33,389 bases of DNA from a bacterium (GTDB taxonomy: Bacteria; Chlamydiota; Chlamydiia; Chlamydiales; SM23-39): NCBI GenBank assembly GCA_021781995.1, contig JAJXVT010000013.1, positions 1 to 33,389 of the forward strand. Direction: 5' to 3'. Below the pieces are notes generated by a model. The model was not told the DNA's origin. It saw only the letters and a program-made list of their open reading frames with translations, and searched no databases. A program made the position numbers and the translations under genes. Positions 1 through 8,751 of this stretch are shown here, in pieces; position 1 is the first letter of the stretch, and each line of letters starts with the position of its first letter.

Positions 1-274
1 GCCCGCTCTCGTAGATGGACTACAAAGCTTAACAGCACTAGATACTGCAGGGTCTGGAGGTGCGTCTCCAGCATATCAGGGAGTACTCTCTGCCTTGCAG
101 CAAGGCGGCGCGTTATTTACCAATCAATCGCAAGTGCTTTCCACACAAATCAGTACACTGACATCCAATGATGCGCAATATATTAAATTTGGGGGCGTGG
201 TGGCGAGTACAACAGGTGGTGGATTGATGCAATTGATTGCGGCAATCGTCAAAGGATTTTCAGTAACGAGTTGA
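1..274 (+). CDS. C-terminal end of a low-charge tandem repeat protein (5' truncated by window edge)
   Basis: An open frame runs from base 2 to the TGA at 272-274 and encodes the last 90 residues of a protein. These residues are nearly identical to the C-termini of the two complete genes that follow. Shared motifs are AGSGGASPAYQGVLSALQQG, QYIKFGGVV and the terminal FSVTS. It is therefore the third (most upstream visible) member of a tandem family, and the array probably continues outside the window. The segment contains only one basic residue in its last 50 and no cysteine. The next gene begins 22 bases downstream behind its own ribosome binding site, so the three are probably co-transcribed. 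Function unknown; the family is described under the next entry. Confidence 0.8.
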   Translation, partial: PALVDGLQSLTALDTAGSGGASPAYQGVLSALQQGGALFTNQSQVLSTQISTLTSNDAQYIKFGGVVASTTGGGLMQLIAAIVKGFSVTS

Positions 275-296
275 TCAAAATAAGAGAGAGGAAAGT

Positions 297-3158
297 ATGA
301 CAGCAGGTGCAGGTAGTGTTAGCGGTGCGGGTGCTACTCCAGAAGTAGGTGTGAATCAAACTTCTACTGGTAGCAGTGCAGCGAGTGACAATTTAATCAT
401 ACAGCTTGCCAATCTCATCGCGCAGACCAATGATAGTGTGTTGAATGCGGCTGCAGGGACGACAAATGCAGCTGAATCTGGACCTGCGGATGTATGGACC
501 AACGCCTCTACTTCTACATCAGCTTATAATACACTGTACCAAATGCTCCAATATTTACAAGCCAATCCGGGTTCTTTAGCTGAAAAGATAAGTTTTTTGG
601 GTTATTTGAATACCTTGGAAAAAAATGGTGCAATGACAAATTCTAACATTCAAAATTTGTTGATTAATTCCGGTATAGCTTCTTCTGTAAGCGCTTCTGG
701 TGCTGTGACGTATACTTCTGCCTTTACATCGGAAATCCAAAATATCATTCAACAAGGTACCGTTTTCATGATGTTCAATGGCTATAACTCACAGAGTGGA
801 CAAGCGGGAGGACAAGCGTGGTTGACTTCTATGTTGTCGCAATTTCCTGCTACGACCACGGGCATTGGGCTTTTGCTTCATAATGCACTTACCAGTGTAC
901 AAGGACAATTGAGCAATTTAGCGAGCATCTATGGATTTGCCGGAGGCGGTACGGGTGCAATCACCTTGAATAATCCCAATGAGACACAGATGTCTCCGCC
1001 GGTGCAAAATGAAAGTACGTATTATGCCTGGAACGCTACGCAGTTAAATTATCAAAACACTGGTAATTACGGAAATTATTTTGTTGAACAGTTTGAGCAG
1101 TCTTCTAATAGGGCGTTTATTAATAATTTTGTTTCAAATAGCTTTATATCAAATCCCACCGGTTCCTCTACAACTTATAGTTCAACGCAAACCGATACTT
1201 TTTTTTCTAGTTTGCCATCCTCTGTTGTCAATGGAGGTACTCAGTCAACTGCAACGCAAGACGTAATGACTATCATGCAAAACTTACTTTTGAATATGCA
1301 ATCAGTTGTAAATGCGATGACTACTAGTAGTGTTTCGGTTCAGCAAGTTCAACAATTGTCTTCGGATTTTTTTACTCTTACAAATTATCTCCAATATACA
1401 CCTCCGATGAATTCATTCAGTTCGTTGTGGGCTTCTAGTGTATATAATTCTGCAGCTCAAACTCAATTGTCTTTTACGGCTGGATCTATATTGCCTTCTT
1501 CTTTTTTAACGACCAATTCGATTCCTTCTAGTAGTATTTGCACCATTTCATTGCTTGATTTATTGACAGGTCAATGTAATGTAACCACTCCGTCGTATTC
1601 GACCGGTACAGGGGTGTCGTCTACATCGACTTCGTTGTATTCAAGTCCAAGTCTTTTAGCGACCGGGTTAACGAGCTCTTTGAACTCAGGGGTTTTGCAG
1701 AATGTACAAACCTTGATAAACACAACGGCGGCAAGCGCTTTGAAGCAAATAGTTATGCTTGCAAGCGGAGCTCCTGTACCATTTTCTTTGCCCAATGGAT
1801 TGCCCGGCGATGGACCCACTGCGATATGGCCTGGCCAGGCAGGCGGCTATGCAAGCGGGATGCCTTATTATGATCAATTGAATTCATTTCTTTCTTATTT
1901 AGCGCAAAACCCTAATTCTTTGACGGCAAAGTTGAATTTTTTAGGCTATTTACAATTGCTTAATCAAAATGGAGTTTTGAATAATACGAATGTTCAGGGT
2001 TTGTTGGGCGCTGCTGGGATTACTAGCGCAAATGGTACTGCGGAAATTACGACCATCCTTCAACAAGGGGCTCTTTACGCTATGTTTAATGGTTATACCC
2101 CGCCAGGGACAACTGCCCCACTGAGCGGCGCAGCGGCGGCCAATGCTTGGTTGATGTCACTATCTGCGTTTTTTAAAACCGGCAGCCAAACTGGTTTGAT
2201 TGCCACCGTCAACAATGCTATTTCTACTGTTTTTGGTCAAATGAACGCTTTGATTTTTGATTTTGGCTTTACCAATAACGGTACGGGATCGGTGATTTTC
2301 CACAACCCTGATAATTCGACCTCTACCTATAATTGGTCTAATACTGCAGATCAACAATTCATCAATTATTATATTTCCAATTTGGCAAGTGCAACGGGCG
2401 GAGGCCTGGATACTTTTTTCTCTTCTATGAATGTTAACACGGTTCGACAGGCGTATATGGTGTCTTCTGTGAACAGTTTGATTGGCACTTATCACAATCC
2501 TGAGGTTGTTTTGTCTTTGTTTATGATGGTGGCATTTGATAATTCAGCTCAGGTTCAAATTGGCGGCCTTGCTAATACGACGAATTTATTAAATGTGATG
2601 ACTAATACTTATGGCACGCCTTTGTTACAACAAGCTCAAGAGTGGAGCACCAACTTAACTACATCTCAAGCAATGCAATTTGTAGATACGCTTTACACTG
2701 CAACTGCTGTAGTCAATTCGCTGCCTCAATTTAGTTCCATTGCCAATACATGGAATAAGAATGTATTTAATGCTATTTCTCAGATTAATGTGACTTATCA
2801 TTGGCCCGCAGGAATGAGTACTACGGTTACTTCATCGCTAGGCTCTTTGATGCAGACGGCAAGCCAAAATAGCGCTGCTGGCGCGCCCGCTCTTGTAGCT
2901 GGACTACAAAGCTTGACAACGCTGGATACCGCAGGGTCCGGAGGAGCGTCTCCAGCATATCAGGGAGTACTTTCTGCTTTGCAGCAAGGCGGCGCATTGT
3001 TCACTAATCAATCGCAAGTGCTTTCAACGCAAATCAGCACGCTGACATCCAGCGATGCGCAATATATTAAATTCGGGGGAGTGGTGGCTAGCACGACAGG
3101 CGGTGGATTTATGCAATTGATTATGGCAATCATCCAGGGATATTCAGTAACAAGCTAG
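297..3158 (+). CDS. Large low-charge, two-unit repeat protein of unknown function (paralogue 2)
   Basis: A 953-residue protein rich in Ala, Ser, Thr, Asn, Gln and Gly, with very few Lys/Arg. ATG 297 follows a GAGAGGAAAG ribosome binding site. The protein is an internal duplication. A unit near residues 60-400 (LQYLQANPGSLAEKISFLGY, then IIQQG..FMMFNGY, YGFAGGGTGAI, DTFFSS) recurs near 505-835 (LSYLAQNPNSLTAKLNFLGY, ILQQGALYAMFNGY, FGFTNNGTGSV, DTFFSS). A conserved ~90-residue C-terminal cap follows, ending SVTS. The stretch between the units (about 400-500) is Ser/Thr-rich and carries the only two cysteines. I see no classical signal peptide or membrane helix. The length, tandem amplification and composition suggest a secreted or surface/structural protein, perhaps type III secreted, but that is inference. 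A distant relation to the chlamydial DUF582 (CT619/CT620/CT711) family is possible and untested. Confidence 0.85.
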   Translation: MTAGAGSVSGAGATPEVGVNQTSTGSSAASDNLIIQLANLIAQTNDSVLNAAAGTTNAAESGPADVWTNASTSTSAYNTLYQMLQYLQANPGSLAEKISFLGYLNTLEKNGAMTNSNIQNLLINSGIASSVSASGAVTYTSAFTSEIQNIIQQGTVFMMFNGYNSQSGQAGGQAWLTSMLSQFPATTTGIGLLLHNALTSVQGQLSNLASIYGFAGGGTGAITLNNPNETQMSPPVQNESTYYAWNATQLNYQNTGNYGNYFVEQFEQSSNRAFINNFVSNSFISNPTGSSTTYSSTQTDTFFSSLPSSVVNGGTQSTATQDVMTIMQNLLLNMQSVVNAMTTSSVSVQQVQQLSSDFFTLTNYLQYTPPMNSFSSLWASSVYNSAAQTQLSFTAGSILPSSFLTTNSIPSSSICTISLLDLLTGQCNVTTPSYSTGTGVSSTSTSLYSSPSLLATGLTSSLNSGVLQNVQTLINTTAASALKQIVMLASGAPVPFSLPNGLPGDGPTAIWPGQAGGYASGMPYYDQLNSFLSYLAQNPNSLTAKLNFLGYLQLLNQNGVLNNTNVQGLLGAAGITSANGTAEITTILQQGALYAMFNGYTPPGTTAPLSGAAAANAWLMSLSAFFKTGSQTGLIATVNNAISTVFGQMNALIFDFGFTNNGTGSVIFHNPDNSTSTYNWSNTADQQFINYYISNLASATGGGLDTFFSSMNVNTVRQAYMVSSVNSLIGTYHNPEVVLSLFMMVAFDNSAQVQIGGLANTTNLLNVMTNTYGTPLLQQAQEWSTNLTTSQAMQFVDTLYTATAVVNSLPQFSSIANTWNKNVFNAISQINVTYHWPAGMSTTVTSSLGSLMQTASQNSAAGAPALVAGLQSLTTLDTAGSGGASPAYQGVLSALQQGGALFTNQSQVLSTQISTLTSSDAQYIKFGGVVASTTGGGFMQLIMAIIQGYSVTS

Positions 3159-3166
3159 GAGATATT

Positions 3167-5947
3167 ATGAGCGGATCAATTCAGCCCGGGAATGCAAACC
3201 CAACGGTGCAAACCAACCCCAATAACTTGAATTTTAGCGGAGATAGCTCTGTTACTGACTCGGCATTGGCGTATTTGGCGTATATGATCGCTCAAAATAA
3301 TAATGCCGTACTCAACGCAGCATCCGGAAACGCCTCGGCTGCGGAAACTGCTTTAGCAGATATTTGGACATCGGGGACTACTGCGTCAACTGCGTATAGT
3401 AAATTACAGCAGATGTTGCAATACTTGCAGGCAAATCCCGGATCCTTAGCAGAAAAAATTAGTTTTTTGGGCTATTTGAATACTTTAGATCAAAACGGCG
3501 CTCTAAGCGATCCCAATATTCAGGCGCTTTTAGAAAATTCAGGAATTATTTCATCAGTGGATGCCGCAGCCGGCTCTGTGACGTTCACTGCGAACTTTCA
3601 AGCAGAAATGCAGGCGATTATTCAGCAAGGCGCAGTTTTTACTATGTTCAATGGTTATACTTCTCCATCCGGAGCGACTTATCCCTCCGGCCCTACTGCT
3701 GCTACTGCGTGGCTTACTGAACTGCAAACCTTGTTTTCCGGATCCAGTGGCCCAGGAGCTGCTGTTGCACAACAAATCAATGGCATGGTCGCAAACGTTT
3801 TAAATACACAATTGCCTAATCTCGTTACAGCTTATGGTTTTTCGGGCGGTGGCACTGGTTCTATCAACATTCAAATGCCAGATGGCAACACGGCGACCTA
3901 TATGTGGCAGCCCACTGCAGCGAGCGCGGTGAATGATTCTCCGCTGCTATTCAATGTTGCATCGAATTTAGCGTCCAATCAAGCATTGATCAATGCCTTT
4001 ATCAATAATACCTACATCCCAAATCTTACATCCAGCTCTTCTACAACATCTGCGTTCAATGATCCGTTTTTTAATTCTTTGCCTGTTGCAGGAGGTTCGG
4101 TCTCCAGTGCAACGTTAGGTACATTGCAAACCGTGCAATCTTTGACTAATGGGTTGATCCATTCTATTAGTTCTGCCAATTCGGCACAATTTGTGCAGCA
4201 GCTCTATACGGCAACTGCTTATTTTCAGTTTTTACCGCAGCTAACTCCTTTTGCAAATTCATGGAATTCCAATGTATTCACTGCGGTTGTGAACACATCT
4301 ATGCCGCTTATTAGCGCGCGCTCATTGAATACCGGAGCTTCATCAGCTACCGTAGAGCAGGTGATTTCGGGAGCTGTATATCTCACTGCAAGCAATAGTT
4401 TAGGCTTTGCAGTTCCTGCTGTTTCTGGCTTGCAGCTTTTGTCAAATTTTATGAGCACAAACCCTCAAACAGAGGTGCAAATGCAAAATGTCGTCAGTTC
4501 GATGGCAACTCCTCTGCTCGCCCAAATCGTCGACGGCGTTCAAAATGTCAGTTCCGCGCAGTTTGTGTTGCCAGATGGCTTGCCCGGCGGAGGACCAACG
4601 GCTGTATGGCCTGGTTTTTCCGGTGGCTACGCGAGCGGCTCGCCGTATTTCGATCAACTCAATTCCTTTGCTGCTTATCTAGCGCAAAACCCTAATTCAC
4701 TAACGACAAAGCTAAATTTTCTCGGTTATATGCAAGTGCTCAATCAACATGGAGTGTTGAATAATCAAGATGTTCAGGGATTGTTGAGCGCGGCCGGCAT
4801 GACCGGATCTGCAGGTGCTGCAGAAATTCAAACGATCATGCAGCAAGGGGCTCTTTATGCTATGTTCAACGGCTATACGCCCTCCGGCAGCACTACTGCT
4901 TTAACCGGCGCTGCTGCGGCAAATGCATGGTTAACTCAAATGCAGATTTTTTATAATTCCGGTAGCCAAACGGGTTTGATTGCAACCATTCGCAACGCTA
5001 TTGCAACTACATCGGGCCAGATGAGCGCCTTGACAACTGCTTTTGGTTTTGCCAACGGCGGAACCGGATCGATAGTTTTTACCAATCCCGATCATTCTAC
5101 TACTTCATTTGCATGGTCTAATCCGGCAGATCAATCCACAATCAATGATTACATTTCTAATTTAGCCAATCCAATGGGTTTATCGCCTGGAGTGGATACA
5201 TTTTTTTCAACAATCGATGCTAACGCTGTGCGCAAATCTTATATGATGGCCTCCGTTGATCAATTGATTGGCAAATACCACAATCCTGAAGTCATTTTAT
5301 CGCTTTTTTTGATGGTTGCTTTTGACAATTCTGCTCAAGTGCAAATTGGAGGCTTGGCAAATACAACTAATTTATTGAATATGATGACCAATACTTATGG
5401 AACCCCCTTGCTGCAGCAAGCCCAGCAATGGGGAACTAATTTGACTCAAAAGCAAGCTCTGCAGTTTGTAGATACACTTTATACCGCCACTTCTGTTGTA
5501 GATTCTTTGCCGCAATTTAGTTCGATCGCACCGACCTGGAATAAAAATGTGTTCAATGCCATTACCCAGATAAACGTCACTTATACCCCATCTGGCGCTA
5601 GTTCTTCGACTACTGCGACATTAGGCTCATTGATGCAGGCGGCAAGTTCCGGCGGCGCTGGAAGTCCTGCTGCGGCCAATCTTGTTCTAGGACTGCAAAG
5701 TCTAACCGCGCTCGATACCGCAGGCTCCGGCGGCGCTTCTCCCGCATATCAAGGTGTGTTATCGGCGTTGCAACAGGGCGGCGCTTTGTTTACGAATCAA
5801 TCGCAAGTGCTTTCGACGCAAATCAGCACCTTGACATCCAACGATGCTCAATACATCAAATTTGGAGGAGTGGTATCGAGTACGACTGGAGGCGGTTTTA
5901 TGCAGCTGATTATGGCTATTATTCAAGGATTTTCAGTGACAAGCTGA
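3167..5947 (+). CDS. Large low-charge, two-unit repeat protein of unknown function (paralogue 3)
   Basis: A 926-residue paralogue of the preceding gene, starting 8 bases after its stop, with AGGAG overlapping the upstream TAG region as ribosome binding site. It has the same architecture: unit 1 from about residue 60 and unit 2 from about residue 490 (PYFDQLNSFAAYLAQNP, TIMQQGALYAMFNGY), then the conserved C-terminal cap ending FSVTS. I count about 11 Lys/Arg in the whole protein, about 33 Asp/Glu and no Cys, which is an extreme composition. The C-terminal cap is almost identical in protein to paralogues 1 and 2. Its codons differ at many synonymous sites, whereas copies 1 and 2 also match closely in DNA. 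The 3' end overlaps the convergent exonuclease gene by 15 bases. Function unknown. Confidence 0.85.
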   Translation: MSGSIQPGNANPTVQTNPNNLNFSGDSSVTDSALAYLAYMIAQNNNAVLNAASGNASAAETALADIWTSGTTASTAYSKLQQMLQYLQANPGSLAEKISFLGYLNTLDQNGALSDPNIQALLENSGIISSVDAAAGSVTFTANFQAEMQAIIQQGAVFTMFNGYTSPSGATYPSGPTAATAWLTELQTLFSGSSGPGAAVAQQINGMVANVLNTQLPNLVTAYGFSGGGTGSINIQMPDGNTATYMWQPTAASAVNDSPLLFNVASNLASNQALINAFINNTYIPNLTSSSSTTSAFNDPFFNSLPVAGGSVSSATLGTLQTVQSLTNGLIHSISSANSAQFVQQLYTATAYFQFLPQLTPFANSWNSNVFTAVVNTSMPLISARSLNTGASSATVEQVISGAVYLTASNSLGFAVPAVSGLQLLSNFMSTNPQTEVQMQNVVSSMATPLLAQIVDGVQNVSSAQFVLPDGLPGGGPTAVWPGFSGGYASGSPYFDQLNSFAAYLAQNPNSLTTKLNFLGYMQVLNQHGVLNNQDVQGLLSAAGMTGSAGAAEIQTIMQQGALYAMFNGYTPSGSTTALTGAAAANAWLTQMQIFYNSGSQTGLIATIRNAIATTSGQMSALTTAFGFANGGTGSIVFTNPDHSTTSFAWSNPADQSTINDYISNLANPMGLSPGVDTFFSTIDANAVRKSYMMASVDQLIGKYHNPEVILSLFLMVAFDNSAQVQIGGLANTTNLLNMMTNTYGTPLLQQAQQWGTNLTQKQALQFVDTLYTATSVVDSLPQFSSIAPTWNKNVFNAITQINVTYTPSGASSSTTATLGSLMQAASSGGAGSPAAANLVLGLQSLTALDTAGSGGASPAYQGVLSALQQGGALFTNQSQVLSTQISTLTSNDAQYIKFGGVVSSTTGGGFMQLIMAIIQGFSVTS

Positions 5948-6535
5948 ATTGGCGTTTGGAAACCCAACAACCGCTTCATAGCAAAGCAAAAGGTGCTCTA
6001 CGCCGTTCATAGCGCGATGAGGCTTGCGTTCTGCCGGCAAATGGTAGTGCGAAGCGATTTGATCTTTGGAAAATCCGGTGACCCACGGAAGGCTGCGGCG
6101 GTTTTGTTTTGCCCTATCAATCGCCAGAGCCCAATACATCGAAGCTAAATCTAACCAATGATAGGGCCATTTCAGAATTTCTTGAGTTTCAGGTGCTATC
6201 AATTGCGCAAAAAATGCGCGATCAAAAGAGGGGTTTTGGCAAATAAATACAGCATCTTTTCGTTTGATTTTATGCCGTGTAAAAATCTCTATTACTTGTT
6301 CTGCCGCACTCTCGGGCGACTTGCCGCGACAGATCTCTTCCCAGGTAAACCCATTGATGCGCAAACTTTCCGAATCGCTTTTTTCCCAAATATCCACCGG
6401 CTGCGCAAGAATGGTTTGATACTCTTCGATCAACTTTCCTGAAGATAAATCGACGATCTTATAAGCTAGATCTAAAATTCGGTGAATCCTCGCATTGAGG
6501 CCGTTGGTTTCTGTGTCTAAAAAAACGCCAAGCAT
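5933..6535 (-). CDS. DnaQ-family 3'-5' exonuclease-like protein with altered ExoIII motif
   Basis: A 200-residue protein of the DEDDh exonuclease (DnaQ/PolC epsilon) superfamily, which removes nucleotides from 3' ends during proofreading or nucleic acid turnover. Motif ExoI is FLDTETNG (Asp7, Glu9) and ExoII is NPSFDRAFF (Asp105). The ExoIII histidine lies in KPHRAMNGVEHL (His173). The family pattern is H-x4-D, but here Gly178 occupies the Asp position (codon GGC); the nearest acidic residue is Glu180. The protein stands alone, without polymerase or GIY-YIG domains. ATG 6535 has no clear ribosome binding site. The gene is transcribed against the repeat-protein array and its 3' end overlaps it by 15 bases. 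It diverges from nusB. Activity is uncertain because one metal ligand appears to be missing. Confidence 0.8.
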   Translation of the reverse strand: MLGVFLDTETNGLNARIHRILDLAYKIVDLSSGKLIEEYQTILAQPVDIWEKSDSESLRINGFTWEEICRGKSPESAAEQVIEIFTRHKIKRKDAVFICQNPSFDRAFFAQLIAPETQEILKWPYHWLDLASMYWALAIDRAKQNRRSLPWVTGFSKDQIASHYHLPAERKPHRAMNGVEHLLLCYEAVVGFPNANSACH

Positions 6536-6577
6536 AATTTAAGAGGTTCTCAAGAAACGATTATAATTTCAAGAGTC

Positions 6578-6606
6578 TTGCTGTAGAAGTGAGAGTATGC
6601 TATACT
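6578..6606 (+). promoter_or_regulatory. Sigma70/sigma66-type promoter for nusB-murB-PHP
   Basis: TTGCTG (6578-6583), a 17-base spacer and TATACT (6601-6606), with TG at 6598-6599 giving an extended -10 (TGCTATACT). The predicted start would be near 6613, leaving a leader of about 25 bases before the nusB ATG. It is the best promoter match in the window, and its position between divergent genes supports it. Confidence 0.65.
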
Positions 6607-6637
6607 AACAGCGCTCAAAAACTGATTTGGTCGTGAT

Positions 6638-7081
6638 ATGGCATTGCCCCCGCAGAAATTTCGTGAGATTGTGTTTCAAGTCCTTTATAGTCAGGGCTTT
6701 ACAAGCATAGATCCAGAGAACTTGATCCCATTCATGATGAATGAATTAAAGGTTACCCGCAGGGTGATGTTAGACGTTCACAACAAAGTGGACTTGGTCA
6801 TCGAGAAATTACTTGGCATTGACGAGCAAATTTCAGCTGCGGCTACAGAGTATTCTTTTGAGCGCATTTCTCGCGTTGAAAGAACTATTTTACGATTGGC
6901 CGTATTTGAGTTGTTGCACGATTCTACAATTCCACCTAAAGTAGCTATAGCTGAGGCAGTTCGCCTCTGCCGCAAATTTGGGACCCCGGAGAGCTCTCAG
7001 TTTGTGAACGCTGTTCTGGATACAATCCTGAAAAAGGTTGGAGATGAGCCTGCAATTTCAAACGAACCGGCGCCTATCTGA
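6638..7081 (+). CDS. nusB: Transcription antitermination factor NusB
   Basis: A 147-residue all-helical NusB/RsmB-fold protein. NusB binds boxA RNA with S10 (NusE) and promotes antitermination of rRNA transcription. Recognisable features are the N-terminal FREIVFQVLYSQ helix, YSFERISRVERTILRLAVFE in the middle and the C-terminal signature TPESSQFVNAVLDTILKK. The length is normal. Translation starts at ATG 6638, about 25 bases downstream of a predicted promoter start site. The 3' end overlaps murB by 38 bases (7044-7081), so the two are very likely translated from one message. Confidence 0.93.
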   Translation: MALPPQKFREIVFQVLYSQGFTSIDPENLIPFMMNELKVTRRVMLDVHNKVDLVIEKLLGIDEQISAAATEYSFERISRVERTILRLAVFELLHDSTIPPKVAIAEAVRLCRKFGTPESSQFVNAVLDTILKKVGDEPAISNEPAPI

Positions 7082-7901
7082 ATTTTCTACATTCGGCATT
7101 GGCGGACCTGTATCTTACGCCGTTGAAGTTCACACGATAGAAGAAATGCAGCAAGCCTTTGCATGGACAAACGAGCAGCACTTGCAAACGCTCGTGCTGG
7201 GGAAGGGATCTAATTGCCTATTTGCTGATAGCGGCTTTTTGGGACTTGCCATTGTAAATAAGATTGATTTTTGCGATATCCATGAACTTAGCGTGCGTGT
7301 TGGATCTGGCTATAGTTTTTCGTTACTCGGAGTGCAAACAGCTCGCCGCTCTCTGGCAGGATTAGAATTTGCTTCGGGTATACCTGCTACAGTGGGGGGG
7401 GCTATTTTTATGAATGCAGGCGCCGGCGGCAGCGAAACATGCGATCATTTGCATAGCGTTTCGTATCTGCATGAAGATGGGCGTCTGGAAGAATTTTTGA
7501 GAAAAGACTTGCAATTTTCTTATCGTAAATCGCCCTTTCAATCAATGAAAGGGGCTATTGTAGGTGCTGTTTTTCACTTGGAATTGAGCCTTAGCGCTCG
7601 CCATCACCAGCTGGAAATCATCAATTATAGAATGAAAACCCAACCTTATAAAGAAAAAAGTATTGGCTGCATATTTCGAAATCCAAGCAAAGGCGTTTCT
7701 GCCGGAGCCCTCATTCAAGAATGCGGATTGAAAAAATACAAAAAAGGCGGCGCGCAAGTATCCGATATGCATGCAAATTTCATCATCAATACTGGAGATG
7801 CCACAGCTCAAGATGTTGTGGAATTGATCCGAATCGTACAACAACGAGTGAAATTTAAAATGGATATCGATCTAGAACCTGAAATTCGGATGCTGCCTTG
7901 A
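7044..7901 (+). CDS. murB: UDP-N-acetylenolpyruvoylglucosamine reductase MurB
   Basis: A FAD-dependent cytoplasmic reductase that converts UDP-GlcNAc-enolpyruvate to UDP-MurNAc in peptidoglycan precursor synthesis. I chose ATG 7044 (285 residues) because AAAGG lies 6 bases upstream; an in-frame TTG at 7038 is the alternative. FAD-binding motifs are LGKGSNCLFADSG (about 52-64) and SGIPATVGGAIFMNAGAGG (about 111-129). YRKSPF contains the substrate-binding Arg161, and LEPEIR contains the catalytic-type Glu280. The proton-donor position, normally Ser in GSxFKNP, is Cys209 here (IGCIFRNP). The gene overlaps nusB and ends in TTGA shared with the start of the PHP gene. Its presence fits the reduced but functional peptidoglycan pathway known in Chlamydiae. 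Confidence 0.93.
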   Translation: MSLQFQTNRRLSEFSTFGIGGPVSYAVEVHTIEEMQQAFAWTNEQHLQTLVLGKGSNCLFADSGFLGLAIVNKIDFCDIHELSVRVGSGYSFSLLGVQTARRSLAGLEFASGIPATVGGAIFMNAGAGGSETCDHLHSVSYLHEDGRLEEFLRKDLQFSYRKSPFQSMKGAIVGAVFHLELSLSARHHQLEIINYRMKTQPYKEKSIGCIFRNPSKGVSAGALIQECGLKKYKKGGAQVSDMHANFIINTGDATAQDVVELIRIVQQRVKFKMDIDLEPEIRMLP

Positions 7902-8737
7902 ACATCGAATTTAGAGCTGATTTGCATACGCACACATATTGTTCTGATGGGACCGATTCTCCCTTAGAACTACTTCAAAAGGCTAAAAATGCCGGATTAC
8001 AGGGATTGTCGATCACCGATCACGATACACTGGATGCCTATACCGATGATTTTTTTGTATTAGCTAAAAGTTTAGGTATTGAAATTTTGCCAGGCATAGA
8101 AATTTCTTCAGAAGATGGCGATGCCTCCGTGCATATTTTAGGGTACAATATAGATCTTTCGTCCCAACGCTTTCGTCTCTTTTTACAAGAGATGATTCGA
8201 CGCCGAAGCGAAAGAAATCGCAAAATCTTAGCTAAGCTCGAGCAACGAGGTTTTGTCATTCAAGAAGAAGAATTGTTGCAGCATGCTCGTTTGCAATTTC
8301 CGGGTCGAACCATCGGCCGTCCCCACATAGCAGATTTTATGGTTAAAAAAGGGTATGTTTCTACCATGCAGGCAGCCTTTGAGCGTTACCTACGCGAAGG
8401 TGGATTGTGTTTTGTTCCTGGCATTCGCTATACCCCTTTAGAAGTCATTGATCAAGTACATGCTGCTGGCGGAAAAGCTGTGTTAGCCCATCCCCATTTT
8501 ATTAAAAATGGATCACTGCTGCATCGCCTCTTAGCATTGCCTTTTGATGGCTTGGAATGCTATTACGGAACCCTTTTGTTAGATCAAGAACGCACTTGGA
8601 TTGAACTGGCCAAGAGGAAAGGCTGGATTGCAACAGGCGGCTCAGATTATCATGGCACGATTAAGTCCCACATTTCCTTGGGATGTTCGTGGGTTGGGCG
8701 CGATATTTTTGATTTGCTAAGGAAAGAAACATCTTGA
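7898..8737 (+). CDS. PHP-domain metal-dependent phosphoesterase (YciV/RNase AM-like)
   Basis: A 279-residue PHP-domain protein. Metal-binding motifs appear in the usual order: ADLHTHTYCSDG (residues 7-18), SITDHDTL (about 38-45), GIEISSEDGDASVHILGYN (about 63-82), VLAHPHF (about 197-203) and GGSDYHG (about 247-253). Stand-alone PHP proteins of this size include E. coli YciV (RNase AM), which acts on 3',5'-nucleotide bisphosphates and short RNA 5' ends. That function is inferred from resemblance. Translation starts at TTG 7898, whose bases overlap the murB stop (TTGA), implying translational coupling. No start codon other than TTG fits the N-terminus of the domain. Confidence 0.88.
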   Translation: MNIEFRADLHTHTYCSDGTDSPLELLQKAKNAGLQGLSITDHDTLDAYTDDFFVLAKSLGIEILPGIEISSEDGDASVHILGYNIDLSSQRFRLFLQEMIRRRSERNRKILAKLEQRGFVIQEEELLQHARLQFPGRTIGRPHIADFMVKKGYVSTMQAAFERYLREGGLCFVPGIRYTPLEVIDQVHAAGGKAVLAHPHFIKNGSLLHRLLALPFDGLECYYGTLLLDQERTWIELAKRKGWIATGGSDYHGTIKSHISLGCSWVGRDIFDLLRKETS

Positions 8738-8751
8738 GATCCAATTGCAAA

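Noticed and set aside
2160..2495. Long antisense open frame inside the second repeat protein
   Set aside because: Shadow of a repetitive, codon-biased gene on the other strand; no ribosome binding site and no recognisable protein features.
1..5947. Polymorphic autotransporter (Pmp) or porin identity for the repeat proteins
   Set aside because: No GGAI/FxxN repeats, no signal peptide and no terminal beta-barrel pattern; the C-terminus ends in SVTS rather than an aromatic residue.
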